Counted from the first letter of the stretch, positions 27,066 through 35,191 are shown. The stretch: 60,431 nt of DNA from Sva-25 sp037385685 (GCA_037385685.1 JARRMW010000028.1:1-60431), one strand, 5' to 3'. Notes: generated from the sequence alone by a model not told the origin. Program-made: numbers and translations.

Positions 27066-27098
27066 CTAATACATTAACTTTCTAATATGGTGTAAAAT
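27066..27098 (+). promoter_or_regulatory. Candidate operator/promoter of arsR-rhodanese operon
   Basis: An AT-rich segment in GC-rich surroundings. It contains CTAATA twice, 16 bp apart (27066 and 27082), an ATTA-N6-TAAT inverted pair (about 27073-27086), and a -10-like TAAAAT at 27093-27098. The position just before an ArsR gene suggests autoregulation. The resemblance to ATTAG..CTAAT operators of BigR-type regulators is from memory. Confidence 0.4.
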
Positions 27099-27142
27099 GC
27101 CCGCCGAGGAAGAAAACCCTTTCCATTGAAAGTAGAAGTACA

Positions 27143-27475
27143 ATGACCCAAGCTGAAGACTACCAGGACAATCTCGAACTGCTCGCCGGCGAAGCCGATA
27201 TCGATCGCGCATCCCGAGCGCTGAAAGCCATGTCTCACCCGCTGCGCCTCAAGATCCTCTGCACCCTCGGCGAAGGCGAAGTCAGTGTCCAGGATATCGT
27301 CGACAATGTCGGCACCTCGCAGAGCAATATTTCCCAGCACCTTGCGATCCTTCGAGACAAGGACATCCTCGCAACCCGCAAGGATGCCAACCGCGTCTAC
27401 TACAAGATCAGTGACCCGCGACTGCTGCAATTAATTGGTATGATGCGCGAAGTTTTCTGTACCAGACACGACTAG
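27143..27475 (+). CDS. ArsR-family regulator, SqrR/BigR-like persulfide sensor
   Basis: 110-residue winged-helix repressor: SHPLRLKILCTLGEGEVSVQDIV then SQSNISQHLAILRDKDIL (recognition helix), followed by the wing. Its only two cysteines are C40 (KILC) and C106 (EVFC), 66 residues apart. That is the spacing of the redox pair I recall for SqrR and BigR, which form a tetrasulfide link with persulfides and leave DNA. No metal-binding CxC motif of arsenic or cadmium sensors is present. A rhodanese gene follows by 4 bp, supporting a sulfide/persulfide role (inference). Confidence 0.88.
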   Translation: MTQAEDYQDNLELLAGEADIDRASRALKAMSHPLRLKILCTLGEGEVSVQDIVDNVGTSQSNISQHLAILRDKDILATRKDANRVYYKISDPRLLQLIGMMREVFCTRHD

Positions 27476-27479
27476 ACGC

Positions 27480-27902
27480 ATGGAACAACTTATCGAATTT
27501 GCCGGCAACCACCTCATGCTGGTTATCGCCCTGTTCGTGATCTCGGGCGCACTGGCCTGGAACCTCATCGCCGGTGGCGGCAAAAACAACATCCCTCCGC
27601 ACGAGGCAACTGTTCTCATCAACCGCGAAGACGCCGTGATCGTCGATGTCAGGCCGATTGCCGATTACAACAAGGGACACATCGTCAACTCGGTCAACCT
27701 GCCCATCAACGGCTTCAAGAACCAGATCAAGCAACTGGAAAAACACAAGGAGAAGCCGGTCATTGTCAGCTGCCGTTCCGGAAACCAGAGCCAGATGGCC
27801 TGCCGTGAACTGCGCAAGGCCGGTTTCGAGAAAGTCTACAACCTGCGGGGAGGCGTGATCGCCTGGCAAGGCGCCAACCTCCCGCTTAGCAAGAAAAAGT
27901 AA
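27480..27902 (+). CDS. Membrane-anchored rhodanese (YibN-like)
   Basis: 140 residues: an N-terminal helix (HLMLVIALFVISGALAWNLI) and one rhodanese domain with DVRPIADYNKGHIVNSVNLP and the active-site loop VSCRSGNQS, whose cysteine carries persulfide. The domain probably faces the cytoplasm. It is packed between the ArsR gene and secB (2-bp gap), so it belongs to an arsR-rhodanese-secB-gpsA transcript. The order rhodanese-secB-gpsA is familiar from gammaproteobacteria; the grxC gene often found between is missing here. Confidence 0.93.
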   Translation: MEQLIEFAGNHLMLVIALFVISGALAWNLIAGGGKNNIPPHEATVLINREDAVIVDVRPIADYNKGHIVNSVNLPINGFKNQIKQLEKHKEKPVIVSCRSGNQSQMACRELRKAGFEKVYNLRGGVIAWQGANLPLSKKK

Positions 27903-27904
27903 CC

Positions 27905-28396
27905 ATGAGCGAAGAAAACCAGGAAGCACAGAACCAGCAAGAGCAGGGGCAATTCAGCCTGCAACGTGTCTACTGCAAGGATATCTCTTTCGAAACACCG
28001 AATTCTCCACAGTCCTTTCTGACCGATTGGAAACCGGACATGAACCTGAACCTGAATACCCAGGTCCATGCACTCGGGGATGACAATTACGAGGTCGTGC
28101 TGGTCGTCACCGTGACTGTCAAAAACAAGGAGCAGACCGCCTTCCTTGCCGAAGTCCACCAGGCCGGCATTTTCCATATCAGCGGCATTCCTGACGAGCA
28201 GAAGAACCCCGTGATGGGAATCACCTGCCCGAACATACTTTTTCCATTCGCGCGAGAAGCGGTTGCCGATCTCGTCAACAAGGGCAGCTTTCCGCAACTG
28301 CTGCTGTCTCCGGTGAACTTCGAACAGCTCTACGCGCAGCACATGCAGCAACTCAAGGACGCTCAGCAACAGGCCGAGAGTGAACCCAAGCACTGA
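27905..28396 (+). CDS. secB: Protein-export chaperone SecB
   Basis: 163-residue tetrameric cytosolic chaperone that holds preproteins unfolded for SecA. RVYCKDISFETPNSP, KNKEQTAFLAEVHQAGIF and CPNILFPFAREAVADLVNKG.FPQLLLSPVNFE are the standard blocks. An unusually Gln/Glu-rich N-terminus and C-terminus flank the core. The 3' end overlaps gpsA by 17 bp. Confidence 0.97.
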   Translation: MSEENQEAQNQQEQGQFSLQRVYCKDISFETPNSPQSFLTDWKPDMNLNLNTQVHALGDDNYEVVLVVTVTVKNKEQTAFLAEVHQAGIFHISGIPDEQKNPVMGITCPNILFPFAREAVADLVNKGSFPQLLLSPVNFEQLYAQHMQQLKDAQQQAESEPKH

Positions 28397-29381
28397 AGCC
28401 GTCACATCGATCGGTATCCTGGGAGCTGGATCCTGGGGTACGGCACTCGCCATCCTGCTCGCGCGCAACGGCCTCGAGGTCCGTCTCTGGGGACGCGAGG
28501 AGGAGATCGCAAGACTCTCAGAGGATCGTGAAAACAGGCAATATCTGCCTGGCATCCCCTTTCCGGACAAACTGACCCCCGATGCGACCCTCTCCCGGGT
28601 CGTTGAGTGTGACGAGATACTCGTGGCGGTTCCAAGCCAGGCATTTCACGAGGTGCTGCTGAAAATCGCGGCCATCAGGCCACTGCGGTCACTCTGCTGG
28701 GCAACCAAGGGGCTCGACCCGAACACTCGCCGCCCGCTCAGCATCGATGCCGCAACGATTTTTCCCGGCGCCGACCTCGCCGTGATCTCGGGCCCCACCT
28801 TTGCTGTCGAGGTCGCGCAGGGGCTACCGACCGCGGTGACGGCGGCTTCCACTTCGGAAAGCTATAGCGAACGGCTGGCTGAGGCTCTCAAGGGGGAGAC
28901 ATTCCGCGCCTACACCTCGACAGACATTATTGGCGTTCAGCTTGGCGGAGCCGTGAAGAATGTCATGGCGATCGCAGCAGGCATCTCCGACGGACTCGGC
29001 TTCGGGGCAAACGCGCGGGCTGCATTGATCACACGTGGGCTTGCCGAAATCACGCGTCTCGGCGTGGCGCTCGGCGCTCACCCGGAAACCTTCATGGGAC
29101 TTGCCGGCCTCGGCGACCTGACGCTGACCTGTACCGACGACAAGTCCCGCAACCGCCGCATGGGTCTCGCGCTGGCCGAAGGCCTGACAATCGAAGAGGC
29201 GCGCGCCCGAATCCAGCAGGAAGTCGAAGGTGTACACGCAGCCAAGGAGACCTGGTTTCTGTCACAGGAGCTGGGCGTCGAGATGCCGATCACGACCGAG
29301 GTGTACCGCATTCTCTACGAAGGGCTGGATCCGCACGCCGCAGTCAAGGAATTGCTGCACCGCAGGCAACGTGCCGAGTAA
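28380..29381 (+). CDS. gpsA: Glycerol-3-phosphate dehydrogenase [NAD(P)+]
   Basis: 333 residues. It makes sn-glycerol-3-phosphate from dihydroxyacetone phosphate for phospholipids. GILGAGSWGTALA is the dinucleotide-binding loop; VISGPTFAVEVA, GGAVKNVMAIAAGISDGLGFG with the catalytic Lys, and GLAGLGDLTLTC are diagnostic. The GTG start lies inside the secB 3' end. The next gene is convergent, 3 bp away. Confidence 0.97.
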   Translation: MNPSTEAVTSIGILGAGSWGTALAILLARNGLEVRLWGREEEIARLSEDRENRQYLPGIPFPDKLTPDATLSRVVECDEILVAVPSQAFHEVLLKIAAIRPLRSLCWATKGLDPNTRRPLSIDAATIFPGADLAVISGPTFAVEVAQGLPTAVTAASTSESYSERLAEALKGETFRAYTSTDIIGVQLGGAVKNVMAIAAGISDGLGFGANARAALITRGLAEITRLGVALGAHPETFMGLAGLGDLTLTCTDDKSRNRRMGLALAEGLTIEEARARIQQEVEGVHAAKETWFLSQELGVEMPITTEVYRILYEGLDPHAAVKELLHRRQRAE

Positions 29382-29384
29382 TTT

Positions 29385-29825
29385 TCATTTGGATGCAGCC
29401 GTTGTCAGCCTGTCCAGGCCGCCCGCAACCTTCTCCAGCACCGCTGTATTTTCCAGCTCGTAGTGTTCCTTCAGAGCGAGCGGATTTTCCCAGGCCATAA
29501 CGGTCCTGCCTTCGCCATTGCTGTACACCAGCACCTTCAGCGGCAATTCGACGCCGACCCGCATGTCCTGCTGCATGAGCACTGTGCCGCCCTTCGGGTT
29601 GCCGAAGATCAGGAGCTGGGAATCAGGCATCTCCATGTCGACACTCTCTGCGTTTTTTGCATGGTCGACGCGCGCAAATACGGTCATGCCCTTTTCCTGC
29701 ACGATGGATTCAAACCTGTCCATGGTTTCCTGCACGCTGTGCGCACTCTCCTTCGTCAGTAGCTCTGCTTGCGCTGAACCATAGACTGAAAGGGCAAATA
29801 TCAGGGCTGTCATGCTTCTCATCAT
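29385..29825 (-). CDS. Exported DUF302 protein
   Basis: 146 residues with a signal peptide (MTALIFALSVYGSAQA). The mature part has the DUF302 pattern: TMDRFESIVQEKGMTVFARVDHAKNA, LLIFGNPKGGTVLMQ and LPLKVLVYSNGEGRTVMAWENP. DUF302 proteins bind small ligands, possibly metal or haem-related; their function is unsettled. It faces gpsA convergently with a 3-bp gap and has no obvious terminator. Confidence 0.9.
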   Translation of the reverse strand: MMRSMTALIFALSVYGSAQAELLTKESAHSVQETMDRFESIVQEKGMTVFARVDHAKNAESVDMEMPDSQLLIFGNPKGGTVLMQQDMRVGVELPLKVLVYSNGEGRTVMAWENPLALKEHYELENTAVLEKVAGGLDRLTTAASK

Positions 29826-29947
29826 GGTACGAATCCTCGATTGAGTGGATGGGAAATATTTTTTCTTATTGTCACCACAAGGATGACACGCGTGAGGGGA
29901 AATAGCTTGCAGGACAAATGACGCAAGATTGACAAATATTAATTCTC

Positions 29948-29977
29948 AACCCGTTGCATATTGCGGGTTTGTATATT
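29948..29977 (+). promoter_or_regulatory. Candidate regulated promoter of the 45-residue gene
   Basis: An inverted repeat AACCCG-N10-CGGGTT (29948-29969) ends 2 bp before a -10-like TATATT (29972-29977). No good -35 lies 16-18 bp upstream. A regulator binding the inverted repeat may therefore be needed, either as an activator or as a repressor over the promoter. Confidence 0.4.
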
Positions 29978-30015
29978 AGAGTTTTACCAGATACTTAATT
30001 AACTGGAGAGATGCC

Positions 30016-30153
30016 ATGAACACTATGCTGGCTGTCAACTGTGACGAGTGGCGCGTCATTGCAGAATCTTACCCCGATGAAATGGAGGTCATCATTGAAA
30101 TGATGATCGAGGCTGACGAGCAAATCTGTATTGGATATGACGAAGCAGCCTGA
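30016..30153 (+). CDS. 45-residue acidic small protein, unknown
   Basis: I do not recognise the family. The frame encodes 45 residues beginning MNTMLAVNCDEW, with 12 Asp/Glu and 4 Met in the last 26 residues (DEMEVIIEMMIEADEQICIG) and two cysteines (C9, C38). A CTGGAG ribosome site lies 7 nt before the ATG, a promoter-like element lies upstream, and a strong terminator follows 22 bp after the stop. That bracket is why I call it a gene. A regulatory RNA with an incidental frame is the alternative. No membrane helix is predicted. Confidence 0.7.
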   Translation: MNTMLAVNCDEWRVIAESYPDEMEVIIEMMIEADEQICIGYDEAA

Positions 30154-30174
30154 TCTTTCACACCCCTCGTCCTG

Positions 30175-30204
30175 AAAACCCCGGTCGGTCGATCGGGGTT
30201 TTTT
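30175..30204 (+). terminator. Terminator after the 45-residue gene
   Basis: Stem AAAACCCCG/CGGGGTTTT with a 10-nt loop and a T run. It sits 22 bp after the small gene's stop and before the MFS gene. Confidence 0.88.
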
Positions 30205-30284
30205 CTTTCCCGCAGAATAAAGTCGCGCACGATCCGGTGGCATGCTGTGTATAGTGCCCGGTCCCGTACCTCGTCAGAGATGAG

Positions 30285-31469
30285 ATGAGCCCTTTTTACC
30301 GCAATGTTCCCCTGCTGGCTGTCGCCCAGTCACTGATGATGAGCGCCAACTCGCTGATCATCGCCTCGGCTGCGCTCGTCGGCGCTGCGCTGGCTGATGA
30401 CAAGTCACTGGCGACGCTGCCACTTGCCGCGCAGTTCATCGCCATTATGCTGACGACGATCCCCGCATCGCTGCTCATGGACCGCATCGGGCGCAAACCG
30501 GCCTTCATTCTTGTGACTTTCATCGGCATGGCCGCCGGCGCACTCGCAACCTGGGCCATCTTCTCCAGGGACTTCTGGATCTTTGTCTGCGCGACCATGC
30601 TGATTGGTGTCTTCAACGGTTTCGGAAACTATTACCGCTTTGCCGCGGCTGATGCGGTCAAAGACTCACTCAAGAGTCGCGCCATCTCCTGGGTCATGAT
30701 CGGTGGCGTCATTGCAGCTTTCATCGGACCAAATCTTGCCAATCACACCAAAGAGCTGATCGCAGGCGCCGCTTTTGCCGGCAGTTACGCCGCGCTGATC
30801 GTTCTCTATATCCTGTCGCTGTTGACGGTCTCGTTGCTGAAGCTGCCGCACAGGTTTCACGATGTGCAGGAGCACGACGCGACGCCGCAGCGCCCTCTCG
30901 GCCAGATTATCCGGCAGCCGAAATTCATCGTTGCCGTCATATGCGCCATGTTCGGTTATGGCGTGATGTCGCTCGTCATGACCGCAACCCCGCTTGCCAT
31001 GGATCACCACCATCACCACTTTGACGATACGGCATTCGTCATCCAGTGGCATGTGCTTGCCATGTTTGCACCCTCCTTTTTCACCGGCGAACTGATTCGC
31101 CGTTTCGGCGTGAACCGCATCATGGCCATCGGCGCACTGCTTGGCCTGGCCTGTGTCGCACTGAACCTTGCAGGAACCAGTGTCGCGCACTTCTGGTGGG
31201 CACTCGTTGCGCTGGGTATCAGCTGGAACTTTCTCTTCATCGGCGGGACAACGCTTCTCACGGAAACCTACGTGCAGGCCGAGCGCGCAAAAGTGCAGGC
31301 AACGAATGATTTCATCATCTTCACAACGGTCGCACTGGCGTCGCTTTCCGCCGGTTACCTGCAACACCGTTTTGGCTGGCAAGCCGTCAACCGGGGTGTC
31401 GTGCCCCTGCTGTTGCTGATCCTGGTCAGCATCGCCTGGCTCACTCTCAAGCAACGCCCGAACAGTTGA
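30285..31469 (+). CDS. MFS transporter
   Basis: 394 residues, about 12 membrane helices, major facilitator superfamily. The loop-2 motif is DRIGRKPAF (about residue 66), and FNGFGNYYRFAAAD lies in helix 4. The cytoplasmic or periplasmic segment after helix 6 contains HDVQEHD, and DHHHHHFDDTAFVIQWHVLAMFAPSFFTG follows. That His/Asp cluster suggests metal contact. The substrate is unknown. It is monocistronic, after the small gene's terminator. Confidence 0.92.
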   Translation: MSPFYRNVPLLAVAQSLMMSANSLIIASAALVGAALADDKSLATLPLAAQFIAIMLTTIPASLLMDRIGRKPAFILVTFIGMAAGALATWAIFSRDFWIFVCATMLIGVFNGFGNYYRFAAADAVKDSLKSRAISWVMIGGVIAAFIGPNLANHTKELIAGAAFAGSYAALIVLYILSLLTVSLLKLPHRFHDVQEHDATPQRPLGQIIRQPKFIVAVICAMFGYGVMSLVMTATPLAMDHHHHHFDDTAFVIQWHVLAMFAPSFFTGELIRRFGVNRIMAIGALLGLACVALNLAGTSVAHFWWALVALGISWNFLFIGGTTLLTETYVQAERAKVQATNDFIIFTTVALASLSAGYLQHRFGWQAVNRGVVPLLLLILVSIAWLTLKQRPNS

Positions 31470-31653
31470 GAAATCAGTGCTTTTTGCAGAATGCACATGA
31501 CTCACCCTTCGTGTGCTTGTCCCCGGTGTTCTTCGTGGCAAGTGCTCCTTGGCGACCGGGTCGCCCGACTAATCCATGAATTTTCAATGACTTCGAGACA
31601 AGCGGAAACGACGGCCGTATAATCGCCTCCCTGTTATCGAATATGCTTCCCAA

Positions 31654-32982
31654 ATGGGCAACAAACTCTTTATCCAGACCTTCGGCTGCCAGATGAACGA
31701 ATACGACTCGGACAAGATGTCCGACGTGTTGCGTGAATCACACGGCCTCGAACTGACCGACAAGGCTGAGGAAGCCGATGTACTGCTCCTCAACACCTGC
31801 TCCGTGCGTGAAAAAGCACAGGAGAAGGTCTTCTCGCAACTGGGCCGCTGGCGCCCCTGGAAAGAGCAGAACCCGGATCTCGTCATCGGTGTCGGTGGCT
31901 GTGTCGCCAGCCAGGAGGGTGAGGCCATTACCGAGCGTGCGCCTTTCGTCGATCTGGTCTTTGGTCCGCAAACGCTGCATCGCCTGCCCCAAATGCTCGA
32001 CAGCGTGCGCAGCGAGAAACATTCTGTCGTTGACGTCAGTTTCCCGGAGATCGAGAAATTCGATCGCCTGCCCGAACCGCGCGCCGAAGGCCCGATGGCC
32101 TACGTCTCCATCATGGAGGGTTGCTCAAAGTACTGCACCTTCTGCGTCGTTCCCTATACACGTGGCACCGAGATCAGCCGACCGTTCGACGATGTACTCG
32201 CGGAGATTGCACAGCTCGCTGACCAGGGGGTGCGCGAGATCAACCTCCTTGGACAGAATGTCAATGCCTATCGCGGCGAGACGCACGATGGCGAACTTGC
32301 CGACCTGGCTCTGCTGATCCGCTACGTGGCTGCCATCGACGGGATCGACCGCATTCGCTACACGACCTCCCACCCGGTCGAATTCAGCGACAGTCTTATC
32401 GAGGTGTATGCCGAGGTGCCCGAACTCGTCAGCCACCTGCACCTTCCCGTGCAGAGCGGCTCCGACCGCATCCTTGCACTCATGAAACGCGGTCATACCG
32501 CCTTCGAGTACAAGCAGAAGATCCGCAGGTTGCGCGAGATTCGTCCCGATATCAGCATGTCGTCTGACTTTATCATCGGCTTCCCGGGGGAGACCGACGA
32601 GGACTTCGAGCACACCATGCAACTGATCGAGCAGGTCGATTTCGACCACTCTTTCAGCTTCATCTACAGCCAGCGACCCGGCACCCCTGCTGCCGACCTG
32701 CCGGACGACGTTCCACTGGCGGTCAAGCAGGCAAGGTTGCAGCGGCTGCAACAGGCCATCAACAGCAATGCCCAGCGATTCAGCCGCCAGATGGTCGGTA
32801 CAGTGCAGCGGGTCCTTGTCGACCGGCCGGCACGCAAGAACCCGGAGCAGATCTCCGGACGCACGGAAAACAACCGCGTTGTGAACTTCGACGGTCCCGC
32901 GGAACTCATCGGCCATTTTGCCGAGGTTCTGATCACCGAGGCCCTGCCTAATTCACTGCGCGGAGAACTCCATGCCGGATAA
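31654..32982 (+). CDS. miaB: tRNA-2-methylthio-N6-dimethylallyladenosine synthase
   Basis: 442-residue radical-SAM methylthiotransferase modifying A37 of tRNAs. It has an N-terminal UPF0004 domain with the first cluster cysteines (FGCQMNEYDSD, LNTCSVREKA, GVGGCVASQ), radical SAM CSKYCTFC (about residue 157) and a C-terminal TRAM domain. The stop overlaps the ybeZ start by 11 bp, the usual miaB-ybeZ coupling. Confidence 0.97.
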   Translation: MGNKLFIQTFGCQMNEYDSDKMSDVLRESHGLELTDKAEEADVLLLNTCSVREKAQEKVFSQLGRWRPWKEQNPDLVIGVGGCVASQEGEAITERAPFVDLVFGPQTLHRLPQMLDSVRSEKHSVVDVSFPEIEKFDRLPEPRAEGPMAYVSIMEGCSKYCTFCVVPYTRGTEISRPFDDVLAEIAQLADQGVREINLLGQNVNAYRGETHDGELADLALLIRYVAAIDGIDRIRYTTSHPVEFSDSLIEVYAEVPELVSHLHLPVQSGSDRILALMKRGHTAFEYKQKIRRLREIRPDISMSSDFIIGFPGETDEDFEHTMQLIEQVDFDHSFSFIYSQRPGTPAADLPDDVPLAVKQARLQRLQQAINSNAQRFSRQMVGTVQRVLVDRPARKNPEQISGRTENNRVVNFDGPAELIGHFAEVLITEALPNSLRGELHAG

Positions 32983-33934
32983 CGCCGAATCCCTGCAGTT
33001 CCTGCTCGATCCTGAGGACAACGAGCGCCTCTCGAACCTCTGCGGCCCGCTCGAGAGCCACTTGCGCCAGATCGAGACACGCCTGGGCATCGAGATCAAC
33101 AACCGGGGCAACAGTTTCCAGATCGTCGGACCTGCCGCAATCCTCACGGCCGCGCGCGAGCTCATGACCGATCTCTATCGTGCAACAGCCGACGAGCACC
33201 TCGACGCACACGCGATCAATCTCTACCTGCAGGAGTCGGGGGTCGACGAGCGCCTCGAGAAGATCCAGGAAGCGGACATCCCCGAGGTTGTCATCAAGAC
33301 AAAACGCGGGGTGGTACGCGGACGCGGGCCGCACCAGAAGCAGTACCTGCACCGCATCGTCACGAACGATATCAACTTTGGTGTCGGCCCGGCGGGAACC
33401 GGCAAGACCTACCTCGCGGTCGCTGCAGCCGTCGAGGCGCTGGAACGTCAGGACATCAGGCGCATATTGCTCGTGCGCCCTGCGGTCGAGGCCGGCGAGA
33501 AGCTCGGTTTCCTTCCCGGCGACCTCGCGCAGAAGATCGATCCCTACCTGCGCCCCCTCTACGATGCGCTGTATGAAATGCTCGGCTTTGAACGCGTCGA
33601 CAAGCTCATCGAGCGTAATGTCATCGAGGTCGCGCCGCTGGCCTACATGCGTGGCCGGACACTGAACGATTCATTCATTATTCTCGACGAAGCGCAGAAC
33701 ACCACGCCGGAACAGATGAAAATGTTCCTGACCAGGATCGGTTTTGGTTCGACCGCTGTGATCACGGGGGACGTGACCCAGGTCGATCTTCCGCGTGGCC
33801 AGAAATCAGGGCTTCGTCAGGCTGTCGATATTCTGCACGACGTTGACGGCATCAGTTTCACCTTCTTCAATGCAAAGGATGTGGTCAGACATCCGCTCGT
33901 TCAACGCGTCATCGAGGCCTACGAGAAGCACTGA
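32972..33934 (+). CDS. ybeZ: PhoH-family ATPase YbeZ
   Basis: 320 residues: an N-terminal KH-like RNA-binding part, then a PhoH P-loop domain with GPAGTGKTYLAVAAAVEAL (Walker A) and FIILDEAQNTTPEQMK (Walker B). YbeZ acts with the ribosome-maturation nuclease YbeY. In most gammaproteobacteria ybeY, corC and lnt follow directly. Here a convergent unrelated small gene begins 6 bp later, so ybeY must lie elsewhere. Confidence 0.95.
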   Translation: MPDNAESLQFLLDPEDNERLSNLCGPLESHLRQIETRLGIEINNRGNSFQIVGPAAILTAARELMTDLYRATADEHLDAHAINLYLQESGVDERLEKIQEADIPEVVIKTKRGVVRGRGPHQKQYLHRIVTNDINFGVGPAGTGKTYLAVAAAVEALERQDIRRILLVRPAVEAGEKLGFLPGDLAQKIDPYLRPLYDALYEMLGFERVDKLIERNVIEVAPLAYMRGRTLNDSFIILDEAQNTTPEQMKMFLTRIGFGSTAVITGDVTQVDLPRGQKSGLRQAVDILHDVDGISFTFFNAKDVVRHPLVQRVIEAYEKH

Positions 33935-33940
33935 TCCTCG

Positions 33941-34165
33941 CTACCTGTCCTCCGGCTCGGGGCCGACCTGGTTGTCATAGGTAACACCGCTGAGTTCCTC
34001 GACACACTCCCTGACGAACTCCTCAAGCGCCTTCCCGCTCATACCGGCAGCCTCGCCCTCGACACGACAGTCGGCCGCGATCGCTGCCTGTTCTTCATCG
34101 GCGACCAGGATATTCGACACACTCAGGGCGGTTGCAAAAAAGATCGGGATCATTCCCTTGTTCAT
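33941..34165 (-). CDS. Small exported cysteine-pair protein
   Basis: 74 residues with a signal peptide (IPIFFATALSVSNILVADEEQ). The mature part is about 50 acidic residues with DCRVEGEAAGMSGKALEEFVRECVEEL: two cysteines that could form a disulfide in a helical hairpin. I have seen similar short exported proteins in gammaproteobacteria but know of no function. The ATG at 34165 is preferred because it begins the signal peptide. It is divergent from the FKBP gene. Confidence 0.72.
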   Translation of the reverse strand: MNKGMIPIFFATALSVSNILVADEEQAAIAADCRVEGEAAGMSGKALEEFVRECVEELSGVTYDNQVGPEPEDR

Positions 34166-34409
34166 GGTATTCCTTGCAGTTGGATGCTGAACAGGGTTGC
34201 ATCTTAGCCGAGCCTCCCTCACCTGTCATCGAAAAACAGGGCTCAAGCATATGATAGATGGACCAATCCGTGGATCTCACACGCTTCTGCTCACCCCCTG
34301 ACCAACTGCGTGCGAAAAGTAGCAGAATCCCCTTGAACGTCCAATGTCGATCGCGCAGAATCAAGCTGCAAGAGATTGCCCCTTTCCAACAAACAACAAG
34401 GATTCCCAG

Positions 34410-35123
34410 ATGCGTCAGCTTTCCTTTCCAAGATTCTCCGCCCTTACCTTTGCACTTCTGCTTGCCAGCACCTCCCTGCAAGCGGCCGGCACCATGGACA
34501 AGGACACCATGAGCCAGGCAGACAAGTTCAGCTACCTCCAGGGATACACACTCGCCAACAGGCTCAGGAGTGCAGGCCTCGAAGTGAATGCCGACACCTT
34601 CACGCAGGCAATCCATGATGCCCTGAACGGAAAACCCTCGCTCTTCAGCGACGAGGAGATCGAGGCCATCATCGCGGAACAGAAGAAGATCGAGGCCGCC
34701 AGGCAGGACGAGGAGAATGCCGATGCGGCTGCCAACCTCGAACAAGGCAAGGCTTTCCTGGCCGAGAATGCGAAGAAAGAGGGAGTCACAACGCTCCCGA
34801 GCGGTGTCCAGTACCGCGTGATCGAGTCCGGCGATGCCAGCGGCACTCCCCCGAAAGCAACCGACACCGTCGAGGTGCACTACGAGGGGCGGCGTATCGA
34901 CGGCAAGGTCTTCGACAGCTCCTACGAGCGCGGAACGCCGGCGAGCTTCCCTGTCTCAGGCGTCGTGAAGGGATTCAGCGAGGCCCTGCAGAACATGAAG
35001 CCGGGTGACAAGTGGGAGGTCTTCATCCCGTCAGATCTCGGGTATGGCGAGCGTGCCAGGGGATCGGATATCCGCCCGAACGAGACGCTGATCTTCACGC
35101 TCGAGCTCATCAGCATCAAATAA
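34410..35123 (+). CDS. FKBP-type peptidyl-prolyl isomerase (FkpA/Mip-like)
   Basis: 237 residues, periplasmic. It has a signal peptide (FSALTFALLLASTSLQAAG), a helical dimerisation domain (about 28-125) and an FKBP domain (about 140-237; VEVHYEGRRIDGKVFDSSYERG, GYGERARGSDIRPNETLIF). It catalyses proline isomerisation and acts as a chaperone. The ATG at 34410 follows AAGGATTCCCAG; longer readings add unlike residues. A perfect palindrome starts 11 bp after the stop. Confidence 0.95.
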   Translation: MRQLSFPRFSALTFALLLASTSLQAAGTMDKDTMSQADKFSYLQGYTLANRLRSAGLEVNADTFTQAIHDALNGKPSLFSDEEIEAIIAEQKKIEAARQDEENADAAANLEQGKAFLAENAKKEGVTTLPSGVQYRVIESGDASGTPPKATDTVEVHYEGRRIDGKVFDSSYERGTPASFPVSGVVKGFSEALQNMKPGDKWEVFIPSDLGYGERARGSDIRPNETLIFTLELISIK

Positions 35124-35133
35124 CAACCGTCAG

Positions 35134-35169
35134 TGTCAGAGATCAATTTCTCGAAATTGATCTCTGACA
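35134..35169. repeat. 36-bp perfect palindrome
   Basis: TGTCAGAGATCAATTTC-TC-GAAATTGATCTCTGACA: 17-bp perfect arms with a 2-nt centre, directly after the FKBP gene. There is no T run, so it is not a classic terminator. It may be a relative of the adjacent hairpin repeat, since both have (G)TCAGAG arms. Confidence 0.9.
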
Positions 35170-35191
35170 TGACCAACCCCTTAGCGAATTC

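Noticed and set aside
31004..31021. Engineered His tag in the MFS gene
   Set aside because: The histidines are internal, use ordinary mixed codons, and lie in a loop among Asp residues; nothing suggests a construct.
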